A stretch of DNA of 64,000 nt from an uncultured Psychrobacter sp. (GTDB lineage Bacteria; Pseudomonadota; Gammaproteobacteria; Pseudomonadales; Moraxellaceae), in assembly GCF_947488565.1 (NCBI RefSeq), contig NZ_CANKZC010000007.1, forward strand, positions 1 through 64,000, given 5' to 3'. Made by a program: the position numbers and the translations under genes. Below, piece by piece: positions 57,970 through 64,000 of this stretch (the stretch's first letter is position 1; each line of letters begins with the position of its first letter). The notes beneath the pieces are model-generated. The model saw only the letters and a program-made list of their open reading frames with translations, was not told the DNA's origin and did no database searches.

Positions 57970-59360
57970 CCTGTGCGCTCCCGTATGCTAGTGAGATTAT
58001 CTTCTATGAGCAGTTTGCCATCGATATAGACATCACGTAACAAGTTAGCTGTATCAGTATTTAAATCATCTATTTTTATGGTTTTTATTTGTCCGTTATC
58101 GTCTTTTATTAGTGCTAAACGGCCTTTTTTTGAGCGTTTAGAATGGCTGGTGACGGGATCTTTATAGATGTCTTTCCATACCCCATTGATACAGATGGCG
58201 CTGGCCTTCATCGCCCAGTTCATCGTATCGCGATTGACTTGTTGCAACAGACCACCGCCCATACCAAAGGTAATATTCTCTGCGCTAAAGCCAGCCTTCA
58301 TCACGACATCGATGATTTTACCTAAACTTTGCGGGCTAATACCGTCACCTTGGATAATACGTACGTAATCAGGCAAGACTTTATAGCCTTTGCTGTTAAG
58401 CCTGGTACCAAACCTTACTGCTAGACGCTCCAATGCCTCGCGTACCACTTTGGCCGGCTCGCCACTGTCTGGTCGAATAACCAAGGTGCCACCCATATTT
58501 TTGATATCGTCTTTTAACGCATCGCCCCAGATATTATCAATGGCATTCCATAAGTCATAGCTATCAGAGACCACTGAAAAGGCGTTATTTTTGCCACCGA
58601 ACTGTTCAATCATATTGGCAAAAGCGGCGGTCTCTCCATCACGGCCCCAGGCGGTCATAGTGCTGTGTTCAGCAGCAGGAATGGAGAACGCTGGCATATC
58701 ATTGCCCATCTGATACCAACGACTGGCAGCAACCAAAGCGGCCATAGAGTCAGTACCAGCAAAATTAACCAAATGCGCCAAGCTACCGAGCGCCACCGAT
58801 TCATGACTAGACGCGCCACGTGAGCCAAAATCATGTAAACGAAAAATGAGGGATTCTGAATTATCAGCAGACTTCTCTAACGCATGGCGGATAACCTTTT
58901 TGCAGTAATGTGACACGCTAGCGACGGTTGAGGGATACCAAATGGCGCGTAGCAGGGCAGTTTCGATATAACTTGGTAACCAATAAAACTCAGGATCAGT
59001 ATTGGTGATTTGGCACACTACGTTGGACACAGGCACGATGCTACCTTCAGGCACAGCCTCGATACGTAGAGGTAAATAACCGCCATGCTTATCGACCAGA
59101 CGCTCCCATCCCGCACGATTGAACGTTAGACCGTGAGCATGAATCACCGTTTCGGCTTCATCGATATCTTGATGAGTAATAGGGGTGCTTAAGTATTCTT
59201 TAATAAAAGCTTGTAAGCCGAAAAACACCACCTTATAGTCGCCACCGCGAGCTTCGATATAGCTGGACAGATACTCACTACCAGTTGGGTATTGCACCCA
59301 ATGTGAGGTTTTGTAGCTGTCACTATTAAGAATTAGATTGTTCAAATTGCTGGTGTACAT
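57963..59360 (-). CDS. nadV: Nicotinamide phosphoribosyltransferase
   Basis: Converts nicotinamide and PRPP into NMN, first step of two-step NAD salvage. The start ATG 59360 lies seven bases after AGGAG (the GTG just before it is less likely). Close fit to the NAMPT type rather than nicotinate enzyme: it begins NLILNSDSYKTSHWVQYP, and shows RLHDFGSRGASSHESVALGS near 172-191, the catalytic His in PAAEHSTMTAWG near 226, and the PRPP-site segment GMGGGLLQQVNRDTMNWAMK near 368-387. About 465 residues, normal. nadM is upstream on the same strand. Confidence 0.94.
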   Translation of the reverse strand: MYTSNLNNLILNSDSYKTSHWVQYPTGSEYLSSYIEARGGDYKVVFFGLQAFIKEYLSTPITHQDIDEAETVIHAHGLTFNRAGWERLVDKHGGYLPLRIEAVPEGSIVPVSNVVCQITNTDPEFYWLPSYIETALLRAIWYPSTVASVSHYCKKVIRHALEKSADNSESLIFRLHDFGSRGASSHESVALGSLAHLVNFAGTDSMAALVAASRWYQMGNDMPAFSIPAAEHSTMTAWGRDGETAAFANMIEQFGGKNNAFSVVSDSYDLWNAIDNIWGDALKDDIKNMGGTLVIRPDSGEPAKVVREALERLAVRFGTRLNSKGYKVLPDYVRIIQGDGISPQSLGKIIDVVMKAGFSAENITFGMGGGLLQQVNRDTMNWAMKASAICINGVWKDIYKDPVTSHSKRSKKGRLALIKDDNGQIKTIKIDDLNTDTANLLRDVYIDGKLLIEDNLTSIRERTGW

Positions 59361-59363
59361 CAC

Positions 59364-59559
59364 AGAACTCCTCTGCTTTGATATGTCGCAGTTGCGCTAA
59401 TAAAAAAACAGCTGCGACGGTTAGCCCTTGCCGTCTATCGGCTTGGGCGCTAAAACCTATAGAATGGAAATTTGTAAAAGAATGCTCATAAAATCATATA
59501 GAATTTTGTCGGTTAGTAATCACTTAAATAATGAACTAAACGGTCGACTAAATGAGCTA
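59364..59559 (-). promoter_or_regulatory. nadM-nadV spacer with inverted repeats
   Basis: About 195 bases. GTCGCAG (59386-59392) and CTGCGAC (59408-59414) form a hairpin with T-rich loop on the minus strand, and a second GACGG/CCGTC stem lies just to the right (59413-59436). These may be a terminator/attenuator of nadM or a regulator site upstream of nadV. No NrtR or NadR box recognised. Confidence 0.4.
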
Positions 59560-60612
59560 TTACAACCCAACCATCTTAGTGATGATCGCATAATGATCTT
59601 CAAACATCATGGTGGCATCAAGCTCGGCTAGGGGTAACCAAAAAGCGTGTACAGCATCATCACTACCTTTTACTTTTGGTAGGCCATTTGCGTCATTCTT
59701 GAGTTGAAAGTAAAAGGCTTGGGTAAGCGTGCGACCACGTGCAGAGCGATAAGGATCATCGAAAGTATGTTGACTGTGGCAAGAGCCGCGCAGTACAGGC
59801 TCAGGGACTTTTAAGCGAGTCTCTTCACGTAGCTCACGGATGCAGGCGTCAAATAAGGTCTCTTTTGGATTAAGGAACCCACCAGGCAGCGCCCAAAGCC
59901 CTCGTCCCGGCATGCTGCGCCGCTCTACCAACAATATGTGTCCTGACTGTACGACCAAGGCATCAGCGGTCATAAATGTCGGGGGGTAAGGTGCAGACTC
60001 CCATTGTTTTTTATACTTATCAATAAAGCCTGCTTCCTCATGCAGCTGCTGATAATGACTCGTCTCTTTAAATTCATCTAAGACTTTGCGAGTAGACTCA
60101 GGTGTACGCTCAGGGGTAGGAGTTGCCCCCATTAGGTAGCTATCGCGAATAGGAGTAGCAGATAAGTTATGATAATTGGGAACAGAAACCGATGCCCAGT
60201 TTGGAAATAGCGACAAGTAATAAGAAGAGCTGTCTTTAGAGTGACCGATAAGACCAATATCAGCATTTAAGTCACCGGTGATAGACTTGACGCCTGCTTG
60301 TACATATTGTAGCCAGCGCGTGTCATTGTAGAGTGCATCATCCAAGCCGACGCAGTGAATACGAGCTGCTTCATCTGCTGAATAAGCGCCTTGAATCATG
60401 TTGGCACGTTCAGCGACACTGAAGGGATTGCGCAAACTACGCGGCAAGTTGGCTGAACCAATCAACATGATAACTTCATCAGCACGTTTTAAGGCTTCAT
60501 CGATGACGGCTTTATGACCACGGTGGAACGGCTGAAAACGACCAATAAATACCAAATAGCGGTAATGTTTGCTATCTTGCTTATCCAAATGTTGCTCTGA
60601 CAATTCACTCAT
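59560..60612 (-). CDS. nadM: Bifunctional NMN adenylyltransferase / Nudix hydrolase
   Basis: Adenylates NMN to NAD. The nucleotidyltransferase domain (residues about 15-190) has GRFQPFHRGH near 24-33 and the SATPIRD motif near 151-157. The C-terminal Nudix domain (about 210-345) has GGFLNPKETLFDACIREL with REE after it, the GX5EX7REUXEE box, with Arg in place of its last Gly. The Nudix part is thought to hydrolyse ADP-ribose or related. About 350 residues, normal. ATG 60612 preferred over a TTG at 60654. Confidence 0.93.
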   Translation of the reverse strand: MSELSEQHLDKQDSKHYRYLVFIGRFQPFHRGHKAVIDEALKRADEVIMLIGSANLPRSLRNPFSVAERANMIQGAYSADEAARIHCVGLDDALYNDTRWLQYVQAGVKSITGDLNADIGLIGHSKDSSSYYLSLFPNWASVSVPNYHNLSATPIRDSYLMGATPTPERTPESTRKVLDEFKETSHYQQLHEEAGFIDKYKKQWESAPYPPTFMTADALVVQSGHILLVERRSMPGRGLWALPGGFLNPKETLFDACIRELREETRLKVPEPVLRGSCHSQHTFDDPYRSARGRTLTQAFYFQLKNDANGLPKVKGSDDAVHAFWLPLAELDATMMFEDHYAIITKMVGL

Positions 60613-60793
60613 AGATGCCAATTTCCTACTACTTATTTTTTTGATGGAAAACAATTTAATGACGCCAATACTGACACAGCATAGGAGTTGCTGACAAGTA
60701 TAAAGATGTTTAGTGGTGTGTAATTGCTCGTTTTAGAATGTCTTGGTACAGCTTCTCAACATTATCATGAAGCTGGTTTTAGTAAATGTCTTT

Positions 60794-61768
60794 TCACTTC
60801 GCATGCTTCTCAATCCATGCGACAACCGTCGGCCAAATCTCTTTGGCAGCGTTACGGCTAATCATAATGCGGCTATGGGTATAATCGTCCAAATTTCCAT
60901 TACTGATTGAGTATTCACGAAACACATTGATAGGGTTGTCAAAAGCATCAAAAAATAATTTACAGCCGCCAGTTGGGGAGATGAATGTATCGCCTCTAGC
61001 ACTAATAGCATAAATCGGTATGGTAATCATTGACATAAGCTGACGATAATCGAAGCTGTCATCATTGGTAACTTTATTAATGATGTTTTCTTCAAACTCC
61101 CTGTGTTTAATAAAGCTACTGTTAAAGTTCTTTTGTAGGTTCCAATCAAACCACTGACTCATCGTATAATAACTTTCGTTAATAGGCCCCATTTTGAGTT
61201 TTTTTGCAGGGATGTAGCCAAACAGTCGGGTAAGTAATTTGGCTGTGAAAATTTTGACGTAGTTTTTGACATTCATGGCCGCCCCGAACGCTTGGCAGGC
61301 AAACATAGTGATACTATTAATTTTATCGATATAGTGTGGATTTTGGACTAAAAACATGGTCAAGCCGACGCCGCCACCGCTATGAGTGACACAATGCAAG
61401 TTGTCCAGCTCTAATTCATCAAATAAATAACCAAAAGTCGCTTCAAAGTCATAAGTCGCGACGGTTTCAAAGTTAAATTTATCTTTTGGCACTGAGCTGT
61501 GACCATGACCACGCCATTCCATAATGTAGCAGTGATGACCAAGACCGGCTAAGTACTCTGCGATTTTTAAGCAGGTGTGTTTGTCCGAAAACGTACCATG
61601 CGTCAGCAATATATTTTGTGCTTTAGCTACCTTTATACTTTCAATAGAGGTATGAGCTGCAACATTATCATCAGATGCTTCACTAACCTTTATGCTTTCA
61701 ATAACTCGCCAAATAGCAATTTGCTCACCGTCTTTAGTCGTCACTAAATGTGGCGTTTGTGTCATCAT
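60794..61768 (-). CDS. Alpha/beta fold hydrolase
   Basis: Predicted serine hydrolase of the lysophospholipase/esterase type. The nucleophile motif is VTHSGGGVGLTM (HSGGG) near residue 133, preceded by LLTHGTFSDKHTCLKIAEYL near 50-69 and YIMEWRGHGHSSVPKDKFNF near 80-99. The catalytic Asp is likely in the SARGDTFISP region, and the His in DYTHSRIM near 301. Residues 20-48 hold an extra polar insert with two similar halves (ESIKVSEASDDN and ESIKVAKAQ). Start ATG 61768 is weakly supported. Confidence 0.82.
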   Translation of the reverse strand: MMTQTPHLVTTKDGEQIAIWRVIESIKVSEASDDNVAAHTSIESIKVAKAQNILLTHGTFSDKHTCLKIAEYLAGLGHHCYIMEWRGHGHSSVPKDKFNFETVATYDFEATFGYLFDELELDNLHCVTHSGGGVGLTMFLVQNPHYIDKINSITMFACQAFGAAMNVKNYVKIFTAKLLTRLFGYIPAKKLKMGPINESYYTMSQWFDWNLQKNFNSSFIKHREFEENIINKVTNDDSFDYRQLMSMITIPIYAISARGDTFISPTGGCKLFFDAFDNPINVFREYSISNGNLDDYTHSRIMISRNAAKEIWPTVVAWIEKHAK

Positions 61769-62312
61769 AAAAGTGGTCTCGTACAAGTCGTTTGGGAGAG
61801 GTACTAATGATATAGGTATTAAATAGGCATTAGGAATTCTTAAAAGATATCATTACCAAGTAAAGCATAAATAAATATCGTTGAGATAATTTAATAAAGT
61901 ATTAAAAATTGGAACACTGCTCTTATTAGCGTTTTGCGTATTTTCTTTTGTCTATCATAAGAGTCTACCAACGCTTGATAATTAACAACACAGTCTTAAT
62001 ATAGGCTATAACACGTACTCTATTTTTTTGTATTATCACGAGGGCTTTACGACCTCTACTTTTTAAATTTGATTATTCAAAAAACCAATCGCAACCATTT
62101 GTGACGGTCATAGTTAAATCATAGTGGCGCAGTCGGAATTATCATCTGAATGCGTTATAATAGTCGTCATAACTTTATTAAAACTGTAGTCAAACCAAGC
62201 TCATACAACGATAAACTGCAGTGTTTAATAATCCACCTATTTTATTTATAAAATTCACGACACAGCAACTATGACAGACATAGCATTTGTGTCATAACGC
62301 ATAGGAAACCTT
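61769..62312. other. Divergent region upstream of nfuA
   Basis: About 540 bases with no gene. TATAAT at 62156-62161 could be the -10 of the nfuA promoter, about 150 bases before its start. No IscR-type or other known site recognised. Confidence 0.5.
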
Positions 62313-62996
62313 ATGAGTGAGCACAACCAAACTGCTGGTCAATTAGACCAGTCTGCAGACTTTGAGTCAGCATTAGACACTGAACAGACTGAAGCTAAGA
62401 GCAATATTACGATTACTGAGTCAGCGCAAGGCTATTTGGCTGATCTGCTGTCAAAGCAAGATACTGATGGTATTGGCGTGCGTATCTTCGTTGAGCATCC
62501 TGGCACACCGCGTGCAGAGTGCTGTATGGCATACAATCAGCCAGGTGAAGAAGACAGCGCTGATTTGCGGTTCGATTACGAGAATTTTTCGGCCTTTATT
62601 GAGGCGGCGTCAGTCCCTTATTTAGAAGACGCAGTCATTGATTATAATAAAGACCGTTTCGGTGGCCAGCTGACTTTTCGTGCACCGAACTCAAAAGTGC
62701 CAAAAGTCGGTGCTGATGCCAGTGTTGAAGAGCGCATTAACTATATTTTGCAATCAGAGATAAACCCAGGACTTGCTGCACATGGAGGTATGGTAGATCT
62801 GCTAGAGCTAATCGAGGAAGAGGGTGTTGGCTTAACGGCAGTTTTAAAATTTGGTGGAGGTTGCCAAGGGTGTTCAGCCGTCGATATGACTCTGCGTCAA
62901 GGGGTTGAAGTACAACTTAAGCAGCAAATACCAGAGCTGACCCAAGTGGTCGATGAGACGGACCACACTCACACTGAAAACGCCTACTATAAGTAA
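62313..62996 (+). CDS. nfuA: Fe-S biogenesis protein NfuA
   Basis: Fe-S cluster carrier. The N-terminal A-type-like domain covers about residues 32-135 ([16 protein letters not shown] at 34-49, then [13 protein letters not shown] strand). The C-terminal Nfu domain has the cluster ligands CQGC in [15 protein letters not shown] near residues 185-195. The first 30 residues are an acidic, Gln/Glu-rich tail not usual in E. coli NfuA, which is about 190 residues long. Cytoplasmic. Confidence 0.93.
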   Translation: MSEHNQTAGQLDQSADFESALDTEQTEAKSNITITESAQGYLADLLSKQDTDGIGVRIFVEHPGTPRAECCMAYNQPGEEDSADLRFDYENFSAFIEAASVPYLEDAVIDYNKDRFGGQLTFRAPNSKVPKVGADASVEERINYILQSEINPGLAAHGGMVDLLELIEEEGVGLTAVLKFGGGCQGCSAVDMTLRQGVEVQLKQQIPELTQVVDETDHTHTENAYYK

Positions 62997-63120
62997 ATGC
63001 TTACATGGTAAATCGGCGACCTATAAGTGTAAAAAACGGTATGAATAAGGCTTATTACACTTATTGCTTATGAATATTAGGCATTAGGCGCTGAATAAAT
63101 GGCTATTCTTTTAATAAAGA

Positions 63121-63150
63121 GGCTGGGTTATGATGAACTCAGCTTTTTTT
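63121..63150 (+). terminator. nfuA terminator
   Basis: Hairpin GCTGGGTT / AACTCAGC with one G-T pair and six-base loop, then seven T. Confidence 0.87.
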
Positions 63151-63229
63151 ATTGCTATGATTTAGGAAATAGCTTTCTTAGAGATTATTTTTATTCAATA
63201 CGTTTTCGATTAATATTAAGGAGTATGTG

Positions 63230-64000
63230 ATGAGTGATGGACAACCAGAGAATAATACTGACAATAACCTAAAGAATACCGCGCACTTAGAGACGCTTGC
63301 CATTCATGCAGGTTACACTGTTGAGCCGACAACCAAATCAGTGGCAGTGCCTATTTATCATACCAGCTCCTATGCTTTTGATAATACACAGCACGGGGCA
63401 GATTTATTTGACCTCAAGGTTGCAGGGAATATCTATACGCGCATTATGAATCCGACCAATGCGGTACTAGAGGAGCGCGTAGCAGCGCTTGAAGGCGGTA
63501 TTGGCGCACTTGCGGTCGCCTCTGGTATGGCTGCTATCACTTATGCCATTCAAACCATCTGCGAGGCGGGTGACAATATTGTCGCAGTATCGACTCTATA
63601 CGGCGGCACTTACAATCTGTTCGCTCATGCACTACCGCGCCAAGGTATCGAAGTTCGCTTTTTTGATCACAAAGACCCTGAGGCTATTCGTCGTTTGATC
63701 GATAACAAAACCAAGATGGTCTTTGCCGAAAGCATCGGTAATCCGCTGGGCAATATTATCGATATTCAAGCGGTCAGTGATATCGCCCACGAGTATGGGG
63801 TGCCTGTAGTGATTGATAATACGGTGGCGACGCCAGCACTCTGCCGTCCGTTTGAGTTCGGCGCTGATATCGTCATTCATTCATTGACCAAATATATGAG
63901 CGGCACTGGTACTTCAATTGGTGGCGCTATCGTTGATGGTGGGACCTTCGCGTGGGGTGATTATCCTGAGCGCTTTCCACTATTAAACACCCCGGATGAC
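63230..64000 (+). CDS. metY: O-acetylhomoserine aminocarboxypropyltransferase / sulfhydrylase, 5' part
   Basis: PLP enzyme adding sulfide (or methanethiol) to O-acetylhomoserine to give homocysteine. It is cut by the window end, giving 257 residues. ATG 63230 follows AAGGAG. It begins with a polar tail, then HLETLAIHAGYTVEPTTKSVAVPIYHTSSY and MNPTNAVLEERVAALEGG, the SGMAAITYAI block, and SLTKYMSG where the PLP lysine lies near residue 221. Terminator-like hairpin upstream belongs to nfuA; no SAM-type riboswitch seen in the 80-base leader. Confidence 0.93.
   Translation, partial: MSDGQPENNTDNNLKNTAHLETLAIHAGYTVEPTTKSVAVPIYHTSSYAFDNTQHGADLFDLKVAGNIYTRIMNPTNAVLEERVAALEGGIGALAVASGMAAITYAIQTICEAGDNIVAVSTLYGGTYNLFAHALPRQGIEVRFFDHKDPEAIRRLIDNKTKMVFAESIGNPLGNIIDIQAVSDIAHEYGVPVVIDNTVATPALCRPFEFGADIVIHSLTKYMSGTGTSIGGAIVDGGTFAWGDYPERFPLLNTPDD

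Noticed and set aside
63001..63229. SAM riboswitch before metY
   Set aside because: The only strong hairpin is the nfuA terminator; the leader after it is too short and unstructured.

Overview
The window reads as chromosomal DNA of a Moraxellaceae gammaproteobacterium, most likely Psychrobacter. The basis is AT-leaning composition with moderate-GC genes, close-fitting Moraxellaceae-type proteins (DUF2788, a VC_2705-type symporter with its DUF4212 partner, tig-clpP-clpX, cmoAB, fadBA), and long hydrophilic N-terminal extensions on several housekeeping enzymes. This assignment is from recalled protein resemblance, not from a search. Almost everything is core metabolism, and no phage, transposon, integron or CRISPR array was seen.

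Layout. 1-115: the 3' end of a 5S rRNA and its terminator, so an rRNA operon lies to the left. 438-3330: TRAP transporter operon (binding lipoprotein, DctQ, DctM). 3.6-5.9 kb: cN-I-type 5'-nucleotidase, rhomboid protease and a membrane protein. 6.0-10.8 kb: two sodium symporter loci separated by a 1.2 kb AT-rich gap without genes. 10.9-16.9 kb: ETF-ubiquinone oxidoreductase with a long acidic extension, DUF1285, murI, a DUF4062-like protein and a small acidic protein. 17.0-18.4 kb: lytic transglycosylase. 18.7-20.8 kb: a two-gene ATPase plus HNH nuclease module resembling the Septu (PtuAB) anti-phage system. 20.9-28.9 kb: DUF1499, tpm, msrA, cmoAB, DUF2788, argS and a SPOR protein. 29.1-31.3 kb: an orphan EIIC-like permease and a TsdA-like dihaem cytochrome. 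31.6-36.7 kb: clpX, clpP, tig and rdgB. 37.2-40.7 kb: sodB, a lone HNH nuclease with a possible base-reading N-terminal domain, DUF72 and ispA. 41.3-44.9 kb: fadB-fadA. 45.1-47.9 kb: isochorismatase-like hydrolase, DUF1287, psd and dtd. 47.9-49.9 kb: phoB-phoR with a clear Pho box and a PhoR without membrane segments. 49.9-57.0 kb: M23 peptidase, exonuclease, hydrolase, LOG protein, flavoprotein, lipoprotein and type-B L31. 57.1-60.6 kb: NAD salvage from nicotinamide (nadV, nadM-Nudix). 60.8-64.0 kb: hydrolase, nfuA and a truncated metY.

How the genes work together. fadBA, ETF-QO and the acetate-type symporter fit a life on fatty acids, amino acids and small organic acids. ClpXP and trigger factor handle protein quality. 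CmoA and CmoB make the wobble-uridine modification together. NadV and NadM make NAD from nicotinamide in two steps. PhoBR appears to regulate itself. The most system-like accessory content is the PtuAB-like pair and the separate HNH protein. Both look like single-locus defence genes set between core genes. I did not find a convincing wholly new multi-gene system. The better leads are the membrane-free PhoR, the perfect inverted repeat touching the -35 of fadBA, and the HNH protein at 38 kb.
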